Notes: a model not told the origin generated them from the sequence alone. 35,483 nucleotides of DNA from Corynebacterium meitnerae (GCF_027570075.1 NZ_JAKMUS010000020.1:1-35483), one strand, 5' to 3'; positions 15,799 to 24,160 are shown, numbered from the stretch's first letter. Made by a program: numbers and translations.

Positions 15799-17862
15799 TT
15801 ATGCCATGACCACTTTGGTGATGCGGGGAAGCGCGATGCGTACGACGGAGTCGGTGGCGGCGATGTGGACATCGACTTGTCCGGAGGACACCGACAGAGG
15901 GCGGGCGGTGAGCGTCTGTCCGCGCCCATGCTTATCGACATATCCCAGCGTCACCTGTTTCCTTCCCCGCGCTGCGGCGCGGAGGGTCTCCAGGGTGTTG
16001 CCGACGGTGGTTGGTACGGGTGCGTTGCCTGGGTCTTCAGAGCGCAGTCGCGCGATGATCTGGTCGGCTTGTTCAGCAGAAACCGACGTCGGCCGTGGCA
16101 GGTGAGATGGGGTCGCAGGTACGAGCGCTGGCTCTGGTGCCATGTTGAGCTGGGCGCCGGATTCATCTTCGGCCGTTGGCTGGAGGCCTGCTTTGCGTAG
16201 TGCTTCCATGAGCTTGGGCAGGGGGAGCGGGGAGACAGCGACAGTCGGGGCGAGTGGACGAAGGACGCCGGTCAGTTTCTCGGTTGCTGTTGTGATGAGC
16301 GCGGGGTCAGCGCTGCGGATGTAGCTCATGGCCGCGCCGGCGCGGATGGAGCCGTGGGTGCGGGCGGTGTCGTCGATAAGGAATGTGATGCCTTGTGGGA
16401 TTTCGCCGAGGACGTGGTCGGTGAGCCACGCGTGGATTTCGTTGGCGGTGAGCCCGCTGTCGAGGCCGTGGCGGACGGAAGCGTCCGTGATGCGCCACAC
16501 ACTGGCGACACCGGGGGATTCGAGCTCGGCGATGCGCTCCAGGAAATTGCCCATCTCGGGTTCGAGGGGGCCAGGCGCGAGCACGGTCATGTCGGCCTGC
16601 GCAATGAGGCTGTCCACTGGTGGCGGGACGAGCTCGCGGGTTGCTGCGGTGATGTCCTCGCCTTCCAGGAGGGCCTTCAGCGGTGAAGAAGCAGCGGGTG
16701 TGGCGTCGAGCGCGCCCACGAACTGGGCCTCCTGTGCCGTGGCCTCAATGAATGCCGGGGATATGCGGGAAGCCGACAGCGGGGAATAGAAGAACAAACG
16801 CTGCACATCGCCGGCTTGACGCAGGACGGTGAAACGGTTAGTACGCGCGTCAGGTGAACGCATGTCGGGGGACAGCAACTTCGCATCCGTGTCCAACCGC
16901 CACGGCGAAGCAGCCCAGCCAGCGAGGAGGATCGCCCACTGATCAGATAACGTCGCGTCCAGCCACGTCAGGCAGTCGCGCGTGGCACCGAGAGTGTCCA
17001 CGTCATCCACGTTGCCACGGCCGATGAGTCCGGCAGATTCCCCGATGGTGATGAGCAGAGCCGGATCAAAACCAAGCTCTTTGCCCAGGTTCGTGCGCGC
17101 CCGAACACCAACAGAGCCATCCTTGTTCAGCGGAATGGGGTCCTGCAGAAGAGACGTGATCAACTGGCGGAGCTGCCGCACCGCATCAAGGCCCTGCGTA
17201 GCAGCATGCTTATCGACGTCCCCCTGCGCCACCCCCAGAGCCACCGGTTCTTCCAAGGGGAAACTGCGCGGCGGATAACCGCGGAGTACATCGCGTACCG
17301 GGCGGGGGAGACGCACTGTTGAGGAGTTTGCGCGGACGAGCAAACCCTTGGCGATGAGCCTGGCAATCGGCGTATTCGGGTCCGCATCGGGGGCAGCTGC
17401 CTTTGTTGTTCCCGTTCCGCCGGATACGGAAAGGGTGTCCAGTACGCGTCGTTCAGCTGCAGGGAGCTCTGCCACGAGCTCTTCCACATCATCCGGGGCG
17501 GTATCAGCTACGCGCCAGCCCTGGGGCATCGCGCTGAGCACTCCGGGGGCAACGCGCACGGCATTCGCCGGGCCGTAGATGAGTGCGCGTTCACGGAGTG
17601 CTGGAAGGAGCTCGGTGACCTCTTTGCCTGTGGCGTCGAAAGGCTCAAACTCTGCTCCCGCATCCCCAAGGCGCTCAAGAAGGGCAATAGTGGGGGTGGT
17701 GAGCTGGCTTAATGCGCGGCCAGCTGAACCAGGCAGTGCGAGCCGCGTAGCCAAAGATGCCACCGACGGAGGTGCAGGATAGAACGCATCCGGGCGGAGG
17801 GAAATGAGCGTGCGGAGCTCATCGTCAGTGAAATCAGCGAGCGCTTCAGGGAACGTAGTCAT
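15799..17862 (-). CDS. helicase-associated (XPB partner) protein with WYL-like C-terminus
   Basis: This 687-aa protein has no Walker motifs. The middle (about 410-540) matches the helicase_C_3 / XPB-associated domain of actinobacterial proteins (MTVLAPGPLEP and WRITDASVRHGLDSG stretches). The last 70 residues (TLGYVDKHGRGQTLTARPL onward) have the look of a WYL-type sensor/binding domain. In mycobacteria the equivalent gene adjoins the XPB gene (Rv0861c/Rv0862c, from memory); here about 6 kb of other genes separates them. The start ATG at 17862 has no Shine-Dalgarno. A TAGAAT (17878-17873) lies 10 nt upstream, so the leader is only a few nt. Role inferred: DNA-repair partner or regulator of the XPB helicase. 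Confidence 0.82.
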   Translation of the reverse strand: MTTFPEALADFTDDELRTLISLRPDAFYPAPPSVASLATRLALPGSAGRALSQLTTPTIALLERLGDAGAEFEPFDATGKEVTELLPALRERALIYGPANAVRVAPGVLSAMPQGWRVADTAPDDVEELVAELPAAERRVLDTLSVSGGTGTTKAAAPDADPNTPIARLIAKGLLVRANSSTVRLPRPVRDVLRGYPPRSFPLEEPVALGVAQGDVDKHAATQGLDAVRQLRQLITSLLQDPIPLNKDGSVGVRARTNLGKELGFDPALLITIGESAGLIGRGNVDDVDTLGATRDCLTWLDATLSDQWAILLAGWAASPWRLDTDAKLLSPDMRSPDARTNRFTVLRQAGDVQRLFFYSPLSASRISPAFIEATAQEAQFVGALDATPAASSPLKALLEGEDITAATRELVPPPVDSLIAQADMTVLAPGPLEPEMGNFLERIAELESPGVASVWRITDASVRHGLDSGLTANEIHAWLTDHVLGEIPQGITFLIDDTARTHGSIRAGAAMSYIRSADPALITTATEKLTGVLRPLAPTVAVSPLPLPKLMEALRKAGLQPTAEDESGAQLNMAPEPALVPATPSHLPRPTSVSAEQADQIIARLRSEDPGNAPVPTTVGNTLETLRAAARGRKQVTLGYVDKHGRGQTLTARPLSVSSGQVDVHIAATDSVVRIALPRITKVVMA

Positions 17863-17915
17863 TGCGGGGGTGATTCTACGTGCGTTTTTGGCTTCGGCGT
17901 GAAAGAATGATGTAC

Positions 17916-18116
17916 ATGGCTAAAGACGTTGACAACATCACCAAGATTAACCCGGCGTGGCCCGCGAACACCCCGGGTGGCGGCCACCCAGTGACGGAGA
18001 TTAACTCCAAGTTGGCCGCAGCTTCCAGCCCCTACGGCGACGACCTTCTGCTGCCGCGTCCGTGGGAGGAGACTGGCTACGTTCACCCGACCACTCGTAT
18101 CAACGGTGTGAACTAA
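17916..18116 (+). CDS. small conserved-looking protein, function unknown
   Basis: This 66-aa soluble protein is rich in Pro, Gly and Asn, with no membrane segment or signal. It starts at the ATG at 17916, with GAAAGA 9 nt upstream. It is divergent from the helicase-associated gene with only 53 bp between start codons, and it is followed by a clear terminator, so it is expressed on its own. Mycobacteria also have a small gene divergent from this helicase partner (Rv0863, from memory), so it may be a conserved companion. No motif allows a function to be named. Confidence 0.7.
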   Translation: MAKDVDNITKINPAWPANTPGGGHPVTEINSKLAAASSPYGDDLLLPRPWEETGYVHPTTRINGVN

Positions 18117-18140
18117 ACCCGCACTTCAAGTTAAGTCACA

Positions 18141-18182
18141 GCAAGTCCATTCGGCGCATTGCCGGGTGGGCTTGTTTTTTAT
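18141..18182 (+). terminator. rho-independent terminator after the 66-aa gene
   Basis: CAAGTCCA (18142-18149) pairs with TGGGCTTG (18167-18174) with one G-T pair. An inner GGC/GCC stem lies inside, and TTTTTT follows directly. Confidence 0.8.
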
Positions 18183-18226
18183 TCATCTACCTAATTGTCA
18201 GGTGGTGGGCCATTCCCTCCACTTTT

Positions 18227-18289
18227 TAGACAGCTTTGTTCGGCTATGTGCACGTCGCGATAGACAGAGTTGTTCGCTATTTGTAGACT
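18227..18289 (+). promoter_or_regulatory. promoter with direct-repeat operator upstream of the thiosulfate uptake gene
   Basis: A 20-21 bp element occurs twice, 34 bp apart. One copy starts TAGACAGCTTTGTTCG (18227) and the other TAGACAGAGTTGTTCG (18261); both end in CTAT. The second copy's TAGACA (18261-18266) also serves as -35, 17 bp before TAGACT (18284-18289) as -10. Control by a sulfur regulator (CysR, SsuR or McbR type) is inferred from the gene's function only. Confidence 0.55.
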
Positions 18290-18331
18290 TCCCAGTGTTT
18301 TACTAACTCACGAGAACCACTGGAGGTTTCC

Positions 18332-19753
18332 ATGATCCTGACTGGTTTGGCAGTCGGTGTCGCCCTAGGCATCGTTATGCAACGCGGACGATTCTGCGTG
18401 ACGGGCATGATGCGCGACGTGTTTCTGCAGAAGCAGGGGCGCGGCCTCGTTGCCTTCTTTATTGTCGTGGCGGTTCATGCGATTGGCCTCGCAGCCTTGA
18501 CCTCGCTCGGCGTGATCTCGCCGGAGAACCGCACCTTTGCGCCGATTGCTGTTGCGGTTGGTGGTTTCATCTTCGGCTTGGCCATCATCCTTGCCGGCGG
18601 CTGCGCCTCGGGCACGTGGTACCGCTCCGGTGAAGGCCTGGTTGGTTCGTGGTTTGCTCTGCTTTTCTACGCGCTGTCCGCCTCCGCAATGAAGAGTGGT
18701 TTCCTCTCCGACTTCAATAGCAAGCTGAAGGAATGGGACACTGGTTGGACCACTCTGCCGCAGACCTTTGGCGTCTCTGCCTGGTGGTTCGCTATCCCGC
18801 TGGCTCTGGGCACCGCCTACCTCGCGCAGCGCTACCTAGCTCGCGATGCCGCTAAGCCGAAGGTCACCCTCGATCAGCCGTGGTACCGCAAGCCGCTGCA
18901 CCCCTACACCGCTGGCGCTGCGATTGGCTTGCTTGGCGTCATCGCATGGCCGCTGTCTGCAGCGACCGGGCGTAACGACGGCCTGGGCATCACCACTCCA
19001 TCCGCTCACCTGGCCAGCTACGTCACCACTGGTGAGGCTGAGTACTTCAACTGGGGCACCCTGCTCGTGCTGGGCATCCTGGTTGGTTCTTACATCGCGG
19101 CAAAGGTGTCCGGTGAATTCCGTGTCCGCGTTCCCGACGGCCGCACCTCCGTGCGTGCAATCATCGGCGGCATCGGCATGGGTGTTGGCGCATCGTTGGC
19201 CGGCGGCTGCACCGTCGGCAACGGCATGGTTCAGACCTCCCTGTTCAGCTACCAGGGTTGGGTCGCAATGGCATTCATCGCTGCTGGCGTCTACGTCGGT
19301 GCGAAGCTGTGGCTGAAGCCATCCGGCGTGAAGCAGGGTGCTGTGAACTCTGATGTTTACACCACCGAAGAATCCATCAGCGCGCCTGAGCTTGCTGGTG
19401 TCGTCCCCCGCGATGCTGATGCGGAGCCAGCTCCGAAGTTCAACATCGTCTCCGCTCCGGGCGGCGTGGCACTGAAGACGAAGCCAAAGCAGGAGACCAC
19501 GGCACGTCCACTCGGTAACGGCCGCTACATCCTGGACACGCTCGGCGACGTCTGCCCCTTCCCCCTCATCGAAGCCAAGCAGGCCATGTCCGAGCTGGAT
19601 GCAGGCGAAGAACTCATCATTGACTTTGACTGCACCCAGGCCACCGAGTCCATCCCTCAGTGGGCCGCTGATAACGGCCACGGCGTGAAGGACTTCGTAC
19701 AAAACCAGAATGCTGGTTGGCAGATCACGGTGGTCAAGGACGCCGCGAACTAA
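18332..19753 (+). CDS. thiosulfate transporter fused to a sulfur carrier (TsuA-TusA/TsuB fusion)
   Basis: This 473-aa fusion has a YeeE/YedE (TsuA) membrane domain (1-330) with paired Gly-Gly-Cys motifs, GGCASGTWYRSGEG (Cys 91) and GGCTVGNG (Cys 293), the thiosulfate-contacting cysteines of this family. A flexible linker (about 331-395) leads to a TusA-like domain with the active motif DVCPFPLIEAK (Cys 408). Thiosulfate would enter through the membrane part and its sulfur be passed to the tethered carrier. A third family cysteine near residue 240 is Asn here; C22 in RGRFC is another family feature. GGAGG lies 5 nt before the ATG. It is a single gene followed by a long hairpin. Confidence 0.88.
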   Translation: MILTGLAVGVALGIVMQRGRFCVTGMMRDVFLQKQGRGLVAFFIVVAVHAIGLAALTSLGVISPENRTFAPIAVAVGGFIFGLAIILAGGCASGTWYRSGEGLVGSWFALLFYALSASAMKSGFLSDFNSKLKEWDTGWTTLPQTFGVSAWWFAIPLALGTAYLAQRYLARDAAKPKVTLDQPWYRKPLHPYTAGAAIGLLGVIAWPLSAATGRNDGLGITTPSAHLASYVTTGEAEYFNWGTLLVLGILVGSYIAAKVSGEFRVRVPDGRTSVRAIIGGIGMGVGASLAGGCTVGNGMVQTSLFSYQGWVAMAFIAAGVYVGAKLWLKPSGVKQGAVNSDVYTTEESISAPELAGVVPRDADAEPAPKFNIVSAPGGVALKTKPKQETTARPLGNGRYILDTLGDVCPFPLIEAKQAMSELDAGEELIIDFDCTQATESIPQWAADNGHGVKDFVQNQNAGWQITVVKDAAN

Positions 19754-19768
19754 GCAGTTTCTGGACAT

Positions 19769-19929
19769 GCCGAATAGCCAGCTATTGCTGGCTATTCGGC
19801 GCTTCGGCGTTGATGGGTCGGTTTGACTATCGCACCAAACCGCGAGCGACGACGTGCGGTTTTGGCGCGCGCGAATCGCCATAGTCAAACGGGCACACCG
19901 AAAGACCAGCTGTCGCTGGCTATTCGGTG
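19769..19929. repeat. composite palindromic element between convergent genes
   Basis: Three inverted repeats stand in series. First is a 14-bp perfect hairpin with TATT loop (19769-19800). Second is a nested pair: GTTTGACTAT (19821-19830) with ATAGTCAAAC (19881-19890), enclosing CCAAACCGC (19835-19843) with GCGGTTTTGG (19856-19865). Third is a hairpin (19896-19929) sharing GCTGGCTATTCGG with the first. No T-run follows the hairpins. It may serve as a terminator for both genes, but the complexity suggests a repeat element tied to the HNH gene. Confidence 0.65.
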
Positions 19930-19930
19930 A

Positions 19931-21019
19931 TTACCTTCCGTAGAGCAGTGTCATTGCTCCGAAGGGGTGGACGGTGTTGGGGATGAGGTATCCGCGGGGT
20001 GATCTCCACATTGGTGTGCCTCTGATGTTTTCCACCCGCCCGTGGTGGGGTTTGGATGGGTCATCGTCGTTGGTGCGGTTGTGGTACCTGCACAGCATCG
20101 CCAGGTTATCCATATTGGTTAACCCGCCCTTGGACCAGGCTTTGATGTGGTGGACCTCGCAGTTATCGGCTGCATGCCTACAGTCCGGCACAGGGCACGT
20201 CGGCATCGTGGCACGTGCCAGGTCGCGTTGTTTCTGGTTAGCTAAGCGTTGCGTGTCGTACAGGTTAACCGGGCCTTCTTGTGGGTGGAACATCGCTACT
20301 TCTAGGACGTCCCCAAAATTCTGCTGAAGGAATTCCGCACCGGTCATGGTGGTGCCGTCAGTCAGGCCCAGGATGACTTCGTCGCCGTCGCCTTTCATGA
20401 TTGTGATGTGCTCGTCCATCGGGATGAGGATCAACGGGCGGGGTACTGCAGGGGCAATACCTGAAGGTTGATCGTCTTCGTCGGGGCGTAGGCCGATCCT
20501 TTTCATCACGTTTTCGTACATCTGCGGTCCGGCAGGACCATCCCCCAGGTTTTGGCGGGCCGCGAACTCAATAGCTGCCGCGTCTTCTTCCAGCGCCATG
20601 ATGATGACCGGGCGTCTCTCATCCTGGGAGCGACCAAAACGCATTGTGGGTTCCGGGACAGGCTTGTCCACCTCGGGCACGATGTCCTTCGAACGACGCT
20701 TCAACGTGTCGTAATTCCCCGGGATGGACAGAAGGGCGAGCCGTAGATCCCATTTCTCCTTGGGGTCTTTGATCCCGGCAAGGCGGCCTTCGATGTAGAC
20801 AAGTTGATCCAACGCCTTCTTCGTCGAGCGTGCCACCTTGATGGCGTTGGCTTGCTTACGGGTGAACTTCGTTTTCCCGTAATAAGCCTTGTGGACTTTT
20901 ACTAATTCGCGAACACGGGCAGGGCTGCAGCCAGCATCGAGGAGTACCTGGGCATCAAAGTCTGCCAGGGCCTCGATCGGGTTGGTCAAACCCGCTACCA
21001 GTGATCCGAATGCGTTCAT
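19931..21019 (-). CDS. HNH endonuclease of the DUF222/13E12 type
   Basis: This 362-aa protein has an N-terminal helical region of the DUF222/13E12 repeat family kind and a C-terminal HNH nuclease domain. The zinc and catalytic pattern is C-P-V-P-D-C, then CEVHHIKAWSKGG, NLAMLC and YHN (about 285-330). The ATG at 21019 is chosen because the family-like sequence begins there; the frame further upstream is out of character. No Shine-Dalgarno is seen, but TAGCGT lies 7 nt before the ATG, so the mRNA may be leaderless. Such genes occur in many copies in actinobacterial genomes and behave like selfish or domesticated elements. This one breaks the otherwise conserved region and is bordered by unusual palindromes. 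Confidence 0.83.
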   Translation of the reverse strand: MNAFGSLVAGLTNPIEALADFDAQVLLDAGCSPARVRELVKVHKAYYGKTKFTRKQANAIKVARSTKKALDQLVYIEGRLAGIKDPKEKWDLRLALLSIPGNYDTLKRRSKDIVPEVDKPVPEPTMRFGRSQDERRPVIIMALEEDAAAIEFAARQNLGDGPAGPQMYENVMKRIGLRPDEDDQPSGIAPAVPRPLILIPMDEHITIMKGDGDEVILGLTDGTTMTGAEFLQQNFGDVLEVAMFHPQEGPVNLYDTQRLANQKQRDLARATMPTCPVPDCRHAADNCEVHHIKAWSKGGLTNMDNLAMLCRYHNRTNDDDPSKPHHGRVENIRGTPMWRSPRGYLIPNTVHPFGAMTLLYGR

Positions 21020-21072
21020 GCCGGCAACGCTAAACGCAAACGCAACAACGCGCGAGAAGGGCCCGAAAAACC

Positions 21073-21099
21073 TGTGGATAACCCAAAAATCTATCCACA
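21073..21099. other. inverted pair of DnaA-box-like sequences
   Basis: TGTGGATAA (21073-21081) is an exact reverse complement of the DnaA box TTATCCACA; CTATCCACA (21091-21099) differs by one base. They face each other with a 9-bp gap, together forming a 10-bp inverted repeat (21072-21081 region with 21091-21101). The site lies 54 bp upstream of the HNH start. It may be chance or a plain hairpin. Confidence 0.4.
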
Positions 21100-21212
21100 G
21101 GCAGTGCGCGCTAAAACACGCGCAGGAAGCGGTGGACCAGCGAGAACAGGCCGGTTCCCTCAAAACCCAAAAAAGATTTAGACGCTTACCGCGGAACCAA
21201 ACCGCGACAACG

Positions 21213-21255
21213 AAAAAGGCGCTCACTCCCTGACGAGAAGGGAATGAGCGCCTTT
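21213..21255 (-). terminator. rho-independent terminator of rpf
   Basis: A 16-position stem with one mismatch (21215-21230 with 21240-21255) and a 9-nt loop is followed on the minus strand by TTTTT. It sits 24 bp after the rpf stop. Confidence 0.85.
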
Positions 21256-21278
21256 GCTGTAGTTGCTCTTGAGCCTGA

Positions 21279-21908
<630 letters not shown>

Positions 21909-21910
21909 TT

Positions 21911-22085
21911 ATACGTCTGCGAGGTGAGCTGTCGGGTTCAGGCTGAGGTCTTGCTTAGTGCCTGGCCGCGTGTGCGGCTTCACCCCCAGCGGGTGTCACT
22001 GGCCGGTTCTGGCCGGTGAGGGGCCCGCGGTGCACGGCGACCGTTGTGGTGTCGTGCGGGTGGGTCCCCCGCTTATGTCCTATGA
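21911..22085 (-). ncRNA. c-di-AMP (ydaO-yuaA) riboswitch upstream of rpf
   Basis: On the minus strand the leader contains the hallmark conserved blocks of the ydaO aptamer in order: GGGGGACCCA (about 22073-22063), GGGGTGAA, and near the 3' end TGAACCCGACAGCTCACCTC followed by GCAGACG (about 21938-21912). In actinobacteria this riboswitch is known before rpf and other wall-lytic genes, where it ties their expression to c-di-AMP. The aptamer ends only about 27 nt before the rpf start, so control near the ribosome-binding site is possible. Ends are approximate. Confidence 0.9.
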
Positions 22086-22280
22086 AGTTTGTCGCGGCGA
22101 TTGCTGGACACAATTCAACGTGGCAATCGTGCGATTAGGGTTGGCCCCTTGAGGGCATGCGGGCAACTCTAGCGGTTTATAACGATTAGGTCACGCTGGT
22201 TTACCAAAATGTTGCCAATGTGACTGGCGTGGTCGAGTGTCCGGGCGCTCTATCTGCATGAACTGGGAAAATAACATCAA

Positions 22281-22296
22281 CGTGATCTACCTCACA
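22281..22296. promoter_or_regulatory. GlxR (CRP-type) binding site
   Basis: CGTGATCTACCTCACA matches the GlxR/CRP consensus TGTGA-N2-TA-N2-TCACA at every defined position but the first. It lies between the divergent rpf and cspB genes, about 100 bp upstream of the presumed cspB start point. Confidence 0.65.
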
Positions 22297-22382
22297 TAGG
22301 GGTGGGCGTGTCGCGAGGATGAGGCGGATTCGCAAGGGATTGGCTGGGGCTGTAGCTTTATGGGACTTAACTTTGCCGCGGG

Positions 22383-22388
22383 TATAAT
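22383..22388 (+). promoter_or_regulatory. -10 element of cspB
   Basis: A perfect TATAAT lies 36 bp before the cspB ATG. No good -35 is visible 16-18 bp upstream. The leader would be about 30 nt and includes AAAGGG. Confidence 0.6.
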
Positions 22389-22424
22389 CGCGGTTTTCAT
22401 GCAATAACAAAGGGTGTGACAACG

Positions 22425-22808
22425 ATGCCAGTAGGAAAAGTGAAGTGGTTCGACGCTGACAAAGGCTTCGGATTCGCCTCTAACCCGGGTGATGAGGACG
22501 TCTACATTGGCAAAAACGTGCTGCCCGAGGGCGTAGACGAGCTCTTCCCGGGTCAGCGCATTGAGTTTGATTTCGCTGCTGGCCGTCGCGGCCCGCAGGC
22601 GCTGCGCGTCAAGGTGTTGGATGAGCCGCGTCGTCGTCCGGTGAATCGTCGTAAGCCGGCAGAGCTCAGCAGCATGCTTGCCGACGTCATGTCGATGCTC
22701 GAGACCCAAGTCCAGCCGGCACTTGATGCTGGCCGCTACCCGGAGCGGAAGGAAGGACGCCAGATCGCGGAGATTCTCCGCGCGGTGGCGAAGGAACTCG
22801 ACGCTTAG
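22425..22808 (+). CDS. cspB: cold-shock-domain protein CspB with C-terminal extension
   Basis: This 127-aa RNA/single-stranded-DNA chaperone has an N-terminal cold-shock fold with RNP-like motifs GKVKWFDADKGFGF and DVYIG (residues 3-30). At about 127 residues it is roughly twice the length of a plain cold-shock protein: residues 65-127 form a helical tail, as in the corynebacterial/mycobacterial CspB type. The ATG at 22425 has AGGG 10 nt upstream; a GTG at 22416 would add three residues. The stop codon overlaps the convergent DUF2771 gene by 4 bp within GACGCTTAGGCGTC. Confidence 0.9.
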   Translation: MPVGKVKWFDADKGFGFASNPGDEDVYIGKNVLPEGVDELFPGQRIEFDFAAGRRGPQALRVKVLDEPRRRPVNRRKPAELSSMLADVMSMLETQVQPALDAGRYPERKEGRQIAEILRAVAKELDA

Positions 22809-23329
22809 GCGTCTTCGGTGCTGAAGGACCAGGTGACCATCACCGGGGTCTCTTCGCCATTGGCATCCTGGCCAAGCATGAGGCAGGAGACCTCCATGAC
22901 TACGAGGGTGGCGTTTTCGTCACCCTCGCTTTTTACGGGCACATCAACTTCGTTGGCTTCACCAGGGGTGAAGGTGCGCTCGCTGTTGGCGGCGGGGTCG
23001 TCGTAAATGCTCAGCAGCGACCACTGCAACACGGAGACATCGCGGGGCACGCTGATGCGCACGGTCTCAGCGCCGTCAACGTCGATGGTGGACACGGTGC
23101 CCTCTGGGCATTCCTGCCCGAATTCGCAGACGCTGAATGGGGTAGCGGTTGCGGAGTTCTCGCCCACGGTGGCGGTGACCTCAATCTCCTGCGGCGGGGT
23201 GCCGGGGCGGTTGTTGCGCCAATCCATGTAGAAATACAGCGCGGCAACGATGGCCACGATCACCACCGCGATGACGGCGAGCATGGCTACGGAGCGTTGA
23301 TCCCTTGTCTTCTTGGTGCCCATAGCCAT
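22805..23329 (-). CDS. DUF2771-type membrane-anchored protein
   Basis: This 174-aa protein has one N-terminal membrane anchor (about 14-35) and an extracytoplasmic beta-rich domain holding a cysteine pair (SVCEFGQECPEG) and a later Cys (VSCLM). It resembles the DUF2771 family of corynebacteria (recalled, no function known). The ATG at 23329 is 5 bp after the glutaminyl cyclase stop, so they form a two-gene operon. A second ATG two codons later is equally possible. Confidence 0.75.
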   Translation of the reverse strand: MAMGTKKTRDQRSVAMLAVIAVVIVAIVAALYFYMDWRNNRPGTPPQEIEVTATVGENSATATPFSVCEFGQECPEGTVSTIDVDGAETVRISVPRDVSVLQWSLLSIYDDPAANSERTFTPGEANEVDVPVKSEGDENATLVVMEVSCLMLGQDANGEETPVMVTWSFSTEDA

Positions 23330-23334
23330 GCAGT

Positions 23335-24123
23335 CTATCCGCGGGATAAGTCCGGGACGAAGGTGACCCGGTACATGTCCGGCCAGCGTTTGCCGGTGAT
23401 GTAGAACTCGTTGCCGTCAATGTGGGCGATGCCGTTGAGCACGTGGTTGGGGTCGGGGGTGGCGTTGTTGGGGACTAAGGAGGCGTCGATAACCGCCTCG
23501 ACCTTGCCCGTGGCCGCGTCGATCCGCACGATGTCGGTGGTGGTGAAGATATTGGCGTAAATATCGTCGCCGACGCACTCCAGCTCATTGAGGCCGTCCA
23601 CGGGAGTGCCATCCAGCGTGACGACGAAGCGTTCGCGTTCCGCCAGCGTGTCCGGATCCATGCGGCGCAGCTCGCTCGTGCCGTCGGAGAAAATCACCTC
23701 ACCCGCATCGGGGCGGGAGCACAGGCCCCACCCTTCGCCGTCGAAGGTGGTGCGACTGATTTCCTCCAACGTTTCGGCATTCCTCTTAATGGCGGTGTTG
23801 TTTTGCCAGGTGAGTTGCCAGAGGGCGTCGCGAACAAGCGTAATGCCTTCGCCGAAGAACTCGGGCTCAAGATCTTGGCTGGCGAGTTCGCGCCCGTCGA
23901 GCGTAGTGCGATAGACGCGCGAGGAGCCCTCCATGCCGGTGCCCACGTAGAGCGTGCCGTCCGGGCCGAGTTCGAGGCCCTGGGTGAAACTGGTGGCATC
24001 GAAAGGCAGGGTCTCTTCGATCTGGACGGTGAGGTGCTGGACGCCCTGCGGGGAGGAGGTGGAACAAGAAACAAGAAGCGGCACGGCAAACAGCAGTGCC
24101 GCAGCGCGCGGGAAATGAGCCAT
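23335..24123 (-). CDS. glutaminyl-peptide cyclotransferase, lipoprotein
   Basis: This 262-aa exported enzyme is of the plant/bacterial (beta-propeller) glutaminyl cyclase type, which converts N-terminal Gln of peptides to pyroglutamate. Lipobox LVSC (Cys 20). Family motifs are SFTQGLE (about 47-53), YVGTGMEG, FGEGIT, LTWQN, GEGWGLC, DGLNELE and HVLNGIAH near the end. The ATG at 24123 lies only 37 bp from the divergent DUF3027 start, and the two share a -10 region. Whether it modifies secreted proteins of this cell is unknown. Confidence 0.88.
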   Translation of the reverse strand: MAHFPRAAALLFAVPLLVSCSTSSPQGVQHLTVQIEETLPFDATSFTQGLELGPDGTLYVGTGMEGSSRVYRTTLDGRELASQDLEPEFFGEGITLVRDALWQLTWQNNTAIKRNAETLEEISRTTFDGEGWGLCSRPDAGEVIFSDGTSELRRMDPDTLAERERFVVTLDGTPVDGLNELECVGDDIYANIFTTTDIVRIDAATGKVEAVIDASLVPNNATPDPNHVLNGIAHIDGNEFYITGKRWPDMYRVTFVPDLSRG

Positions 24124-24148
24124 GCGCTCTATCTTGCAACACGTCGGT

Positions 24149-24155
24149 CATAATG
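24149..24155. promoter_or_regulatory. shared bidirectional -10 element
   Basis: CATAAT on plus (24149-24154) stands 6 nt before the GTG at 24161. On minus the same bases read CATTAT (24155-24150), giving a leader of about 20 nt for the glutaminyl cyclase gene with AGATAGAG as ribosome-binding site. Both -35 regions are poor. Confidence 0.5.
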
Positions 24156-24160
24156 GGGAT

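Noticed and set aside
21020..21226. 69-residue N-terminal extension of the HNH protein
   Set aside because: It is aromatic/Cys-rich and unlike the family, and would cross the DnaA-box region; the ATG at 21019 begins the recognisable protein.
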